The translations under genes were made by a program, and so were the position numbers. From Sphingomonas hankookensis (lineage in GTDB: Bacteria > Pseudomonadota > Alphaproteobacteria > Sphingomonadales > Sphingomonadaceae), in NCBI RefSeq assembly GCF_022664465.1, contig NZ_JAKREV010000004.1, positions 248,001 through 312,000 of the forward strand: a DNA stretch of 64,000 nucleotides, in the 5' to 3' direction. Shown in pieces: positions 9,924 to 18,556 of this stretch. The first letter of the stretch is position 1. The number at the start of each line of letters is the position of its first letter. The notes beneath the pieces were generated by a model. The model saw only the letters and a list, made by a program, of their open reading frames with translations. It did not search any database and was not told the DNA's origin.

Positions 9924-11504
9924 TTACGCAGCCCGCCGCCGCAGCAGCGCGCGAAGATCGGCCAGCCGGAACGCCCCGGTGGCAAGGCAGGCGAGGCCAT
10001 AGACGATGGCACCCGTCCCGACGAGGGCTACCATGCCGATGACGCGGGTCAGCACCGCGCCGGTGGTCCATGGCGCCACCACGACATCGGCGAAGAACAG
10101 CGCCGCCCCCATCAGCAGCGCGGCGACGGCGAAGCGGGGCAGGCGGTGCGTCAGCTGCCGGTCGAGCGCGAAATGCCCGCGCTGCCGGAGCGTCCAGTAC
10201 AGCATCGCGACATTGACCCACGCCGCGACGGCGGTCGCCAGCGGCGGGCCGATATGGGCGATGGTCGGGATCAGCGCGAGGTTCAGGACGATGTTGATCA
10301 CGATCGACCACATCGCGAAGCGCACCGGCGTCCGCGTATCCTGTCGCGCGTAGAAGCCGGGCGTCAGCACCTTGATGAGGACATAGGCCGGCAGTCCCAG
10401 CGAGAAGGCGGCGAGCGACTGGGCGCAGCGGATCGTGTCTTCGGGACCGAACGCGCCGTGCTGGAACAGCGCGCGGATGATCGGTTCGGCGACGGTCAGG
10501 AACGCGATGGTCGCGGGCAGCGTCAGCAGCAGCGCCAGTTCGATACCGCGGTTCTGCGTATCCATCGCGCCGGCATCGTCCTTGCGGCTCAACTGGCGCG
10601 AGATGGTCGGGAGCAGGATGGTGCCGAGGCCAATGCCGATCAGCCCCAGCGGCAGTTGGTTCAGCCGGTCGGCATAATAGATGTACGAGATCGAGCCCGG
10701 ATCGAGCAGCTTGCCCGACAGCGCGGTCGAGATGACGAGGTTGACTTGCATCGCGCCGGCGCCGGCGGCGGCGGGTACGATCAGGCGCAGCATCTGCCGC
10801 ACATCGGGGGTCAGCCGCGGACGGCGCGGGCGTAGCGACACCCCGGCGCGGCGGCAGGCGAGCATCAGCCAGCCAAGCTGCAACGCGCCGCCGATCGTCA
10901 CCGTCCACGCCTGTACCTGCGCCGTCGCGTATGGATCGGGGCCGTGGAAGAACAGGAGGCCGGCGACCATCGCGATGTTCAGCAGGATGGGAGCGGCGGC
11001 ATTGACCCAGAATTTGTCGAGCGAATTGAGGATCGCGCCCAAGAGCGACACGATCGAGATCAGCAGCAGATAGGGGATGGTGATCCGCGACAGCGTGACC
11101 GCATAGGCGAACTGGTCGGGTGTCGGATCGTTGAACCCGCCCGACAGCAGCCAGGTGAGCGGCCATGCGGCGATCAGCATCGCGACCGTCGCAGCGACCA
11201 GCACCGGCAGCAGCACGGACAATACGTCGCGGGCGAAATCGATGCCGGTGGCGAGGCCGTGTCCCTCTGCGCCCGCGTCGCCCTCGGCCACCTTCTTGTT
11301 GAACAGCGGTACGAAGGCGGCGTTGAACGCCCCTTCGGCGAACAGCGCGCGGAACATGTTGGGCAGGCGGAAGGCGACGAGGAACGCGTCCGACGCGAAC
11401 CCCGCCCCGACGAACGTCGCCTGCAGCGAATCGCGGACCAGCGCCAGCACCCGGCTGGCGAGGGTCAGGCCACCGACCGATCCCAGCGATTTGGCGAGTT
11501 TCAT
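9924..11504 (-). CDS. murJ: Lipid II flippase MurJ (MviN)
   Basis: A 526-residue MOP-superfamily transporter with about 14 hydrophobic segments. The N-terminus has the MviN signature region (SLGSVGGLTLASRVLALVRD, then FRLPNMFRALFAEGAFNAAF). It flips undecaprenyl-linked peptidoglycan precursor across the inner membrane. It is the first gene of the murJ-trpS unit; a palindromic repeat lies upstream, between it and secB. The two EPS-locus flippases described below belong to the same superfamily but lack this signature. Confidence 0.96.
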   Translation of the reverse strand: MKLAKSLGSVGGLTLASRVLALVRDSLQATFVGAGFASDAFLVAFRLPNMFRALFAEGAFNAAFVPLFNKKVAEGDAGAEGHGLATGIDFARDVLSVLLPVLVAATVAMLIAAWPLTWLLSGGFNDPTPDQFAYAVTLSRITIPYLLLISIVSLLGAILNSLDKFWVNAAAPILLNIAMVAGLLFFHGPDPYATAQVQAWTVTIGGALQLGWLMLACRRAGVSLRPRRPRLTPDVRQMLRLIVPAAAGAGAMQVNLVISTALSGKLLDPGSISYIYYADRLNQLPLGLIGIGLGTILLPTISRQLSRKDDAGAMDTQNRGIELALLLTLPATIAFLTVAEPIIRALFQHGAFGPEDTIRCAQSLAAFSLGLPAYVLIKVLTPGFYARQDTRTPVRFAMWSIVINIVLNLALIPTIAHIGPPLATAVAAWVNVAMLYWTLRQRGHFALDRQLTHRLPRFAVAALLMGAALFFADVVVAPWTTGAVLTRVIGMVALVGTGAIVYGLACLATGAFRLADLRALLRRRAA

Positions 11505-11570
11505 GCGGTTGTTCCGCGATGTGCCCCAAGGGCAGATCGAACTTCACTGTACCGAGCGAAGGCAACATTA

Positions 11571-11680
11571 CTTCCCTCCCTGACAAGGGAGGGGCAGGGG
11601 GTGGGTTGGTCAGCGAGGGACGGTGAGCGCGCCACAACGGGCCGACCCACCCCCGACCCCTCCCTTGTCAGGGAGGGGAG
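11571..11680. repeat. Nested palindromic repeat between secB and murJ
   Basis: Arms 11571-11608 and 11644-11680 are inverted copies of each other. Each arm itself holds a CCCTCCC-TGACAA-GGGAGGG palindrome followed by a G-rich or C-rich run. The 35-nt centre is unrelated. It may help end secB transcription, but it is best described as a REPIN-like dispersed repeat. A shorter relative of the same word occurs near 36590. Confidence 0.7.
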
Positions 11681-11728
11681 AGGCTTTCGATGCCCGTCCG
11701 GCTGAATGTCGACCAACCCCCCGACGCT

Positions 11729-12229
11729 TCAGGCGTGGCCGGCGACTTCGCCCAGCGCACCCTGCTGGTCGGCCTGCTGGACGTAGAGCTGCGCGAAGTC
11801 GATCGGTTCGAGCATCAGCGGCGGGAAGCCGCCGTCGCGGACCGCATCGGCCAGCACGCGGCGGGCGAAGGGGAACAGGATGCGCGGCGCTTCGCCCAGC
11901 AGGAACGGCTGGAGATGCTCGGCGGGAATGTTGCGGAGCGCGAACAGGCCGGCGAACGACAGGTCGACGAGGTACATCACCTGACCCTCGATCTCGGCGC
12001 GGGCCTCGATCTTCAGCACGACTTCATGGACGTCGTCGCCGACCTGGTTGGCGCCGATGTTGAACTGCACGTCCAGCTTCGGCGCGCCCGCGACCTGATA
12101 CACGCCCGGCGCGTTCGGGTTCTCGAACGACAGGTCCTTGACGTACTGGGTGATGACATTGACCGACGGCTGGCTGTCGTCCCCATTGGCAAAGGCGTCG
12201 ATGCCGGTGGCGTCGTTCTGATCTTCCAT
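11729..12229 (-). CDS. secB: Protein-export chaperone SecB
   Basis: A 166-residue cytoplasmic chaperone that holds preproteins unfolded and delivers them to SecA. The family core is visible in VITQYVKDLSFENPNAP and in EVVLKIEARAEI; the conserved segment FPFARRVLADAVRDGGFPPL is near the C-terminus. Slightly acidic overall, as in the family. It is divergent from the Tim44-like gene across 180 nt, a pairing common in sphingomonads. Confidence 0.96.
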   Translation of the reverse strand: MEDQNDATGIDAFANGDDSQPSVNVITQYVKDLSFENPNAPGVYQVAGAPKLDVQFNIGANQVGDDVHEVVLKIEARAEIEGQVMYLVDLSFAGLFALRNIPAEHLQPFLLGEAPRILFPFARRVLADAVRDGGFPPLMLEPIDFAQLYVQQADQQGALGEVAGHA

Positions 12230-12409
12230 GGTATTCCCTGTCCGCTACGGCGGAAAGCTTTGGCGCTTGCCGCGTTAAGATGGCGCGGACTAGCAGCGGC
12301 AGGACCGCGATTCAACGGGTCGACCGGCCCGGCGAAGCTAATGGCCGTCGCACCGTTTGTATCCGCGCCCGATCGGTCCTATGTCCGGTCGACGGAAGGA
12401 AGTTGAGGC

Positions 12410-13054
12410 ATGGTGGTTTTTGTCGTCCTGCTCGCGATGGTCGCGGCGTTTCTGGCCATGCGGCTCTATGCCGTACTGGGCAAGCGTACCGGCCATGAAC
12501 CCTTGCCGCGCGCGGCCGAGGAACGCGTCGGCGCGCCGTCGGTCGCTCGCCCGATCGAGGTCACGCCCGAGGCGCGTGTGCTGGGCCCCCGGCACGTCGA
12601 CAGCGGTGCCGAAGCCGGCCTGCGCGCGCTGATCGCCGCCGACCCCAGCTTCGACGTCGCGCAGTTCCTCGACGGTGCCAAGTCGGCCTATCGCATGATC
12701 CTCGAAGCCTTCTGGAAGGGTGACGAGGCGACGCTGGAATGGCTGACCGAACGGGACGTCCGCGAAGCCTTTGCGCAGGCGATCGCCGAGCGCAACGCCG
12801 CCGGCCATGTCCTCGACAACCGGCTGGTGACGATCGAGCGTGCGGTGGTGACCGAAGCGTCGGTCGAAGGCGGCGTCGCGCGCGTCGCGGTCCGGTTCGA
12901 TGCCGATATCGCCGCGATTACCCGCGATGCCGATGGCAACATGATCGCCGGGTCGCTGTCCGATGCGGTCGAGACGCATGATGTCTGGACGTTCCTGCGG
13001 GTGCTCAAGAGCGGCGACCCGAACTGGAAGCTTGCCGACACCGACGAAGCCTGA
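12410..13054 (+). CDS. Tim44/TimA-like membrane-anchored protein
   Basis: A 214-residue protein with an N-terminal membrane segment (MVVFVVLLAMVAAFLAMRLY), a charged linker, and a Tim44 C-terminal-like domain from about residue 60. That domain contains FDVAQFLDGAKSAYRMILEA and ends HDVWTFLRVLKSGDPNWKLA. In mitochondria the related domain tethers the import motor. In alphaproteobacteria TimA is an inner-membrane protein of poorly defined role. Placement next to secB suggests, but does not show, a part in protein export. It lies 5 nt before mltA. Confidence 0.85.
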   Translation: MVVFVVLLAMVAAFLAMRLYAVLGKRTGHEPLPRAAEERVGAPSVARPIEVTPEARVLGPRHVDSGAEAGLRALIAADPSFDVAQFLDGAKSAYRMILEAFWKGDEATLEWLTERDVREAFAQAIAERNAAGHVLDNRLVTIERAVVTEASVEGGVARVAVRFDADIAAITRDADGNMIAGSLSDAVETHDVWTFLRVLKSGDPNWKLADTDEA

Positions 13055-13059
13055 CGCCG

Positions 13060-14346
13060 ATGCAAAAGGGGGGGATGGCGGCATTCGCCGCGCTGCTGCT
13101 GGCGGGCTGTTCCAACGCGATCGTGCCGCGCGGTGCGGAGAGTGCCGCGTCGCTGCCGACGCCCGAGCAGGCGCAGCCGGTCCTCACCACGCCGACTCGG
13201 CCGCTGCCGGTGCGGCAGCCGACCGCCGCCGTTCCGCTGCCGCCGATTACCGGTGTCGGCACCGCTGCTGGGGCGACGACTGCGCTGGCCGCCGGTGTCG
13301 TCGCCGGGCCGCCGGTCGCCTCGCTGCCGATTACCGAGGCCGTTGCCGCCCGTGCGCTGGCCGCGTTCCGGATCAGTTGCGCCTCGGTCGTGCGGCGTGC
13401 CGATCCGACCGGACTGACCCGCGGTGCCGATTGGCAGCCGTCGTGCGATGCGGCGCGCAGCGTGGCGTCGGGCGGGGCGCGGGCGTTCTTCGCGCGCTGG
13501 TTCGAAACCGCGCAGGTCGGGGATGGGAAGGCGTTCGCCACCGGCTATTACGAACCCGAAATTCATGGGTCGCGCACGCGGCGCAGTGGGTATGAAACGC
13601 CGATCTATGGCGTGCCCGGCGATCTGGTCGAGGTCGACCTTGGCCTGTTCTCGACCGATTTGAAGGGCAAGCGGATACGCGGGCGGGTCGATGGTACCGC
13701 CTTCGTCCCCTATTTCGATCGGACCGCGATCGAGGAAGGCGCACTGGCCGGCCGCGGGCTGGAAATCGCGTGGGCGGCCGATCCGGTCGAGATGTTTTTT
13801 CTGCAGGTACAGGGATCGGGGCGGTTGCTGCTGCCCGATGGCGGTGTGATGCGCATCGGCTATGCCGGGCAGAACGGCCGCGACTATACCGGCATCGGCA
13901 AGCTGATGCGCGACCGCGGGCTGGTCCAGCCCGGACAGGCGTCGATGCAGGGGCTGATGGCGTGGCTACGCGCCAATCCCGAACAGGGGCGCGCGATCAT
14001 GCGCGAAAACAAGAGCTTCGTGTTCTTTCGCGAACTGACCGGGCCGGGGCCCTTGGGCGCGATGGGCCTGCCGGTGACCGGCAATGCCAGCGTCGCGGCG
14101 GACGTCCGCTTCGTGCCGCTGGGCGCGCCGGTGTTCCTGTCGATGGACCGGACCGATGCCACCGGGCTGTGGGTGGCGCAGGATACCGGGGGCGCGATCA
14201 AGGGCACCAATCGCTTCGACACCTTCTGGGGTGCGGGCGACGAGGCGCGGGCGATCGCGGGCGGCATGAGTGCGCGCGGCACCGCCTTCCTGTTGCTGCC
14301 GCTGGGCACCGTCGCACGGATCGCCGGTGGCCGGACGACGCCTTGA
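13060..14346 (+). CDS. mltA: Membrane-bound lytic murein transglycosylase A (lipoprotein)
   Basis: 428 residues. The N-terminus ends in a lipobox (ALLLAGC), so it is probably an outer-membrane lipoprotein. MltA-family segments are clear: FATGYYEPEIHGSRTRRSGY, MFFLQVQGSGRLLLPDGG, GYAGQNGRDYTGIGKLM, and the C-terminal 3D region with GLWVAQDTGGAIKGTNRFD. The 3D aspartates are present (AQDTG and RFDTFWG). It cleaves peptidoglycan to 1,6-anhydro-muropeptides. The stop codon lies inside the likely start region of the next gene, suggesting coupling. Confidence 0.95.
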   Translation: MQKGGMAAFAALLLAGCSNAIVPRGAESAASLPTPEQAQPVLTTPTRPLPVRQPTAAVPLPPITGVGTAAGATTALAAGVVAGPPVASLPITEAVAARALAAFRISCASVVRRADPTGLTRGADWQPSCDAARSVASGGARAFFARWFETAQVGDGKAFATGYYEPEIHGSRTRRSGYETPIYGVPGDLVEVDLGLFSTDLKGKRIRGRVDGTAFVPYFDRTAIEEGALAGRGLEIAWAADPVEMFFLQVQGSGRLLLPDGGVMRIGYAGQNGRDYTGIGKLMRDRGLVQPGQASMQGLMAWLRANPEQGRAIMRENKSFVFFRELTGPGPLGAMGLPVTGNASVAADVRFVPLGAPVFLSMDRTDATGLWVAQDTGGAIKGTNRFDTFWGAGDEARAIAGGMSARGTAFLLLPLGTVARIAGGRTTP

Positions 14347-14869
14347 TCCGAACGAGGCGGCGCTGTGGGCGCGGGTGGTCGCGGCGGTAAAGCCGCTGCA
14401 TCCCGCGCGCGCCGTCGCCGTCGCGCCGGCACCGCTGGAGAAACATGGCGCGCCGGCGCCCAAGCCGGTGCGGGCCCGGGTTGCGCCGGTCGTCGTGCCG
14501 CCTGCCCGCAACCGGTTGCCGGGGGCGACGCTGGACGCGGGATGGGACAAGAGCCTGTCGCGCGGGCTGGTCAGCCCCGAATCGACGATCGACCTGCACG
14601 GCCATACGCTGGCATCGGCGCATGCGATGCTCGATCGCGGGCTGGCCCATGCGATCCAGCGTGGCGACCGCGTGCTGTTGCTGGTGACGGGCAAGCCGCC
14701 GCGTGCCGGATCGGAACGGCCGCATGCGCGCGGGGCAATCCGGTCGGCGATCGGCGACTGGATCGCCGCCAGCCGCCACGCCGACCGCGTCGCCGCGATC
14801 CGGCCGGCGCATATCCGGCACGGCGGGCAGGGCGCCCTCTATCTGGTGCTGCGCCGCCCGGGGCGGTGA
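14327..14869 (+). CDS. Smr/MutS2-domain endonuclease-like protein
   Basis: About 180 residues. The C-terminal half is an Smr domain with the TIDLHGHTLASAHAMLDRGL motif and the LLVTGK segment. In place of the usual GxG-H loop it reads HIRHGGQGALYLVLRR. Smr proteins outside MutS2 are DNA or RNA nickases; the role here is unknown. The start is uncertain: GTG 14327 overlaps mltA by 20 nt and puts RRLDPNEAALWARV at the N-terminus, as in related proteins; an ATG at 14270 would overlap further. The 109 nt after the stop separate it from the convergent sugar transferase gene. Confidence 0.85.
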   Translation: MAGRRLDPNEAALWARVVAAVKPLHPARAVAVAPAPLEKHGAPAPKPVRARVAPVVVPPARNRLPGATLDAGWDKSLSRGLVSPESTIDLHGHTLASAHAMLDRGLAHAIQRGDRVLLLVTGKPPRAGSERPHARGAIRSAIGDWIAASRHADRVAAIRPAHIRHGGQGALYLVLRRPGR

Positions 14870-14978
14870 AGGGCTATTCGGAAACTCGCGGAAAAGGGAG
14901 TTTCAGGCGGCGCCGGCCCGCTTCCCCGCCCCGCCACCCATCGGAATACCGTGTGGGTGGCCGGCTGGTGCTGCAACA

Positions 14979-16388
14979 TCAATAGGTGTTGCGGTGGACC
15001 AGCACCTTGAGCGTCAGGAACACGATCGCGAGATCCTTCCAGAACGACCAGTTGGCGATATATTCCAGATCGGCCTGCAGCCGGTTGGTCAGGTCTTCGG
15101 TATGGACCGTCGCCCCGCGATAGCCGCGCACCTGCGCCAGGCCGGTGATGCCGGGTTTCAGCGCGTGGCGATGCCAGTAGCGTTCGTCGACGTCCCAGAA
15201 CAGCTGCTCGCCCGCCAGCGACCCCAGCGCGTGCGGCCGCGGGCCGACGATGCTCATCTGCCCGAACAGTACGTTGAACAGCTGCGGCAGTTCGTCGATG
15301 CTGGTCCGCCGGATGAAATAGCCCACGCGGGTGATGCGGTCGTCGTCGCGGCTGGCCGAGCGGCTGCCGTCCGAATCGGTCCTTTCCACCCGCATGCTGC
15401 GGAATTTCAGGATGTAGAAGAATTTGTTGCCGCGCCCGACGCGGCGCTGGCGGAACAGCACCGGGCCGCGGCTGTCCAGCTTGATCGCCAGCGCGATGAA
15501 CGCGAGCGCCGGGGTGAGCAGCAGCAGCGCGACGCTGGCGCAGGCGAGGTCGAAGCACCGTTTGCCGATCGCCTTGCGCAGCTTGAGCGGCCCGACCGAT
15601 ACGGTCAGCGCACGCGCGTCGCCGATGGTCGACACCGCCAGCGCGCCATAGGTGTCGATTTCGTTGACGATGATGTCGCCGCGCACGTTCGCGCCCTTCA
15701 GCATCATCGCCCAGTCGCGCCGGTCCTCCGGCCGGCACGCGACCGCGACATGGTCCGCCCCCTGCACCAGCTGCGCGAACAGGTGCAGCATCGCCGGATT
15801 CTTCAGGTCCGGCCGCAGCCCGAGCGCCGCGGCGTCGATCCGACGGAAGTCGCGTGGCACGGACACCTCATACTGGTCGCATAGCAGCAGCTGCACCACC
15901 AGATAGCGCCGCAGCCGCCCGTCGATCAGCAGCGCCACGAACTGCCGGAACAGAATCAGCAGGATCAGGCTGAGCACCATCGCGACGGCAAGCAGGATGC
16001 GCGAGACGTCGCGTTCGAGGCGGAAGAAATACGAGATCAGGAACAGCGCGCCATAGGTCAGGATCAGCGAGCGCACCGCGGGACCGGTCTCGATCGCGAT
16101 CACCCGGACCCAGTTGAGCGAATAGGCGCCGGCATTGAACGCGATCACGCCATAGAGCAGGCAGGCGATGGTGGCGACCGCAGGCAGTGTCGTGCGCAGT
16201 TCCTGCGCATAGCCCGGCGACAGCATGCCGAAATGGCTGGGCGCGATGAACCCGATGACGATCGCAAGGAAATCGAGCGCAAGCAGGCCGGCATAGAGCG
16301 TGATGCGGGCGGCGTGGGGGCGATTCCACTGCCGGGTCACCGCCGGCGCATCGAGATCGGGTCGCGCCGATGATGGTGTCGTGTTCAA
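14979..16388 (-). CDS. Undecaprenyl-phosphate sugar phosphotransferase (SpsB/GelB-like EPS priming enzyme)
   Basis: 469 residues from a TTG start with AGGGG about 7 nt upstream. The N-terminal half has about four or five hydrophobic segments (IGFIAPSHFGMLSPG onward) and a Rossmann-like middle. The C-terminal bacterial sugar transferase domain shows KRCFDLACASVALLLLTPAL, the FYILKFRSMRVERTD segment, TSIDELPQLFNVLFGQMSIV, GPRP and KPGITGLAQVRGYRG. This family transfers a hexose-1-phosphate, usually glucose, to the lipid carrier as the first step of EPS repeat-unit assembly, at the inner membrane. It is divergent from the PilZ gene across 300 nt. The glucose specificity is inferred. Confidence 0.92.
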   Translation of the reverse strand: MNTTPSSARPDLDAPAVTRQWNRPHAARITLYAGLLALDFLAIVIGFIAPSHFGMLSPGYAQELRTTLPAVATIACLLYGVIAFNAGAYSLNWVRVIAIETGPAVRSLILTYGALFLISYFFRLERDVSRILLAVAMVLSLILLILFRQFVALLIDGRLRRYLVVQLLLCDQYEVSVPRDFRRIDAAALGLRPDLKNPAMLHLFAQLVQGADHVAVACRPEDRRDWAMMLKGANVRGDIIVNEIDTYGALAVSTIGDARALTVSVGPLKLRKAIGKRCFDLACASVALLLLTPALAFIALAIKLDSRGPVLFRQRRVGRGNKFFYILKFRSMRVERTDSDGSRSASRDDDRITRVGYFIRRTSIDELPQLFNVLFGQMSIVGPRPHALGSLAGEQLFWDVDERYWHRHALKPGITGLAQVRGYRGATVHTEDLTNRLQADLEYIANWSFWKDLAIVFLTLKVLVHRNTY

Positions 16389-16688
16389 CCCGTATCCCCT
16401 GAACGATGGCGCATGCCGGTCTGCCTGCCCCTGATGAAGTCCGGCGTTTCGCTGCGTCGCGGTAATAGTGACGTGTGGCAAGAATAGGAAGTATTCGGCA
16501 ACCGGTTTTCCCCGGCGCTGCGATCGTCCGGTCCGACATCCGATGCAGTCGACCGCACATCGCCGGTATCGTGCTATCGTTACCGAATAGTGTGCGATTT
16601 GTTCCCTACCAGATGTTAACCACGCTTCGCGCCGAAATAGTAACGCAGCCGCTTTAACCATCGCTCCCGCAGTTCAAGGGGAATAGGC
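16389..16688. promoter_or_regulatory. Divergent intergenic region between the priming transferase and the PilZ gene
   Basis: 300 nt without a plausible gene, noticeably richer in A and T than its surroundings from about 16440 to 16660 (for example TTAACC words near 16616 and 16655). It must carry promoters for both flanking genes, which makes it a candidate site for regulation of EPS initiation. I cannot assign individual promoter boxes with confidence. Confidence 0.4.
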
Positions 16689-17156
16689 GTGGCAACGGCC
16701 CAGTTTGTAGCATCCGAGTTCGCAACATGGGACGGACGTCGCCGCGATGCCCGCGTGCCGATCGGCCGGGTCGCGATCGTACGCGACGGCGGCGAGCCGG
16801 TCGAGGTCCGATTGCTCGACCTGACGCGCGACGGGTGCCGGATCGAAAGCGACCAGTTGCTGGGCGAGGGATCGGTACTGCGCCTGGGGATCGCCGGGAT
16901 CGGCCCGGTCGATGCGATCGTCCGCTGGTCGGGCGAGGACAGCTATGGCTGCGAATTCACCTTGCCGTTGCCCGACGGCGCGGTGACCGCCGCGGTGGCG
17001 TGCAACGTCGCATCGCTGCCGATCGAACGGGCGATCGAGTTGCGCCGTCCCGCCGTGGCCAAATGGTCGCGACCGGCCCGATTCGCGCTGATCGGCGCGA
17101 TCATGCTCGGACCGTGGGTCGCGATCGGGGCGCTTGCGCTGGTGGCGCTGCGCTAG
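16689..17156 (+). CDS. PilZ-domain protein with C-terminal membrane segment
   Basis: 155 residues from a GTG start preceded by AAGGGG. The c-di-GMP-binding PilZ elements are visible as RRRDARVPIG (RxxxR region) and LLDLTRDGCRIES (D/NxSxxG region, here with Thr for Ser). The second half ends in a hydrophobic helix (FALIGAIMLGPWVAIGALAL), placing the domain at the membrane. PilZ proteins control EPS synthesis in many bacteria. Position next to the priming transferase suggests such a role, which is inference. Confidence 0.85.
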   Translation: MATAQFVASEFATWDGRRRDARVPIGRVAIVRDGGEPVEVRLLDLTRDGCRIESDQLLGEGSVLRLGIAGIGPVDAIVRWSGEDSYGCEFTLPLPDGAVTAAVACNVASLPIERAIELRRPAVAKWSRPARFALIGAIMLGPWVAIGALALVALR

Positions 17157-17206
17157 GCCGGATCGACATTCGGGTCACCGGATGCAGGACGGCCGTTTCA
17201 TACCCT

Positions 17207-17283
17207 GTCGTCCCTCCCGCGCCGGCGGGAGTCCAGCCGGAACGCGGGAGCCGATGGATTCGCGCCTGTGTGGGAATGACGAA
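17207..17283. repeat. REP-like palindromic repeat pair
   Basis: Two inverted copies of a word related to CGTCATTCCCGCGCAGGCGG bracket a short centre: TCGTCCCTCCCGCGCCGGCG at the left and TGTGTGGGAATGACGAA at the right. It lies between the PilZ gene and the epimerase gene and belongs to the same family as the repeats at 48747, 51287 and inside xseA. Confidence 0.7.
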
Positions 17284-17433
17284 TATTCCGGGTTATCGCG
17301 CACTGTCGATCTGCCATAGCGTCCGTCACCGGACCGGTGCATTGCGCTTGCCGTCCTGCACCACCCGGGCATGGCAGCGGCGGATCGGGCGGTTCGGCCC
17401 AAAACGACCATCGGCCCTAGCGGAGACGCACGG

Positions 17434-18456
17434 ATGACGACATCGACGAACGACGCGCGCCCGGATCACCGCCCGATGACTGCGCCGATCCTCGTCACCG
17501 GTGTCGCCGGCTTCATCGGGCATGCGACCGCGCATCGGCTGCTCGCCCGGGGCGAGCGGGTGATCGGCATCGACACCGTCAACGACTATTACGATCCCGC
17601 GCTGAAGCGCGCGCGGCTGGCGACGTTCGACGGGCGCAACAGTTTCGAGTTTCACCATGGCGACGTCGCCGATGCGGCGCTGGTCGCGCGGCTGGTGGTC
17701 GATCACGGCGTGACGCGCGTGGTCCACCTCGCCGCGCAGGCGGGTGTTCGCTACAGCATCGACAATCCGTTCGCCTACCAGCATTCCAATCTGCTGGGGC
17801 ATTTGTCGGTGATGGAAGCGTGCCGCCACGCGGCCGGGTTCGAACACCTCGTCTACGCCTCGTCCAGCTCGGTCTATGGCGACCGCGCGATCAACGCCGA
17901 CGGGTTTCGCGAGGACGATGCGGCGGTGTCGCCGGTGTCGCTATATGCCGCGACCAAGCGGTCGTGCGAACTCATGAGCGCGTCCTACGCTTCGCTCTAT
18001 GCGCTGCCGCAGACGGGCCTGCGGTTCTTCACCGTCTATGGCCCGTGGGGTCGGCCGGACATGGCCTATTTCTCGTTCACGCGCAGAATCTTGGCGGGCG
18101 AACCGATCGAGGTGTTCGGCGAGGGGCGGATGGCGCGCGACTTCACCTATATCGACGATATCGTCGACGGGATCGTCGGCGCGCTCGACCGGCCACCGGC
18201 GGGCAAGGACCATCGTATCCTGAACATCGGCGACAGCCATCCGGTCGAGCTGATGACGATGATCGCGACGCTGGAGGCGGCGCTGGGCCACCCGGCGGTC
18301 AAGGTCATGCGGCCGATGCAGCAGGGCGACGTCACCGCAACCTATGCCAATATCGACCGGTTGCACGCGCTGACCGGCTATGCGCCGAAAGTGCGGCTGG
18401 ACGAGGGATTGCGGCGCTTCGCCGAATGGTATCGCAGCTACCACGACGCCGGATAA
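17434..18456 (+). CDS. NAD-dependent nucleotide-sugar epimerase, UDP-glucuronate 4-epimerase-like
   Basis: 340 residues, extended short-chain dehydrogenase/reductase family. The NAD-binding motif is TGVAGFIGHATAHRLL; the catalytic Tyr-Lys pair is in SLYAATKRSCELM; VYASSSSVYGDRA supplies the Ser. The segment NDYYDPALKRARL and the PWGRPDMAYFSFTR region match UDP-glucuronate 4-epimerases (UDP-GalA formers). The product would be a uronic acid donor for the EPS. An upstream GGAG supports the ATG at 17434; a second ATG at 17476 is possible. It is convergent with the GH16-RTX gene across a shared terminator. Confidence 0.9.
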   Translation: MTTSTNDARPDHRPMTAPILVTGVAGFIGHATAHRLLARGERVIGIDTVNDYYDPALKRARLATFDGRNSFEFHHGDVADAALVARLVVDHGVTRVVHLAAQAGVRYSIDNPFAYQHSNLLGHLSVMEACRHAAGFEHLVYASSSSVYGDRAINADGFREDDAAVSPVSLYAATKRSCELMSASYASLYALPQTGLRFFTVYGPWGRPDMAYFSFTRRILAGEPIEVFGEGRMARDFTYIDDIVDGIVGALDRPPAGKDHRILNIGDSHPVELMTMIATLEAALGHPAVKVMRPMQQGDVTATYANIDRLHALTGYAPKVRLDEGLRRFAEWYRSYHDAG

Positions 18457-18480
18457 CGACGCCCGCTGCGTTGCACAGGA

Positions 18481-18517
18481 AAACCCCCGGTCGCCGTTTC
18501 GGCAACCGGGGGTTTTG
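18481..18517. terminator. Bidirectional terminator between the epimerase and GH16-RTX genes
   Basis: AAAACCCCCGGT pairs with ACCGGGGGTTTT, extended by GCC/GGC after one mismatch, with a small loop. The A-run on one side and T-run on the other let it work in both directions for the two convergent genes. Confidence 0.9.
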
Positions 18518-18556
18518 TCGTTCCGGGGGGCGTTCCCACCCCCCGAAGCACTCCGA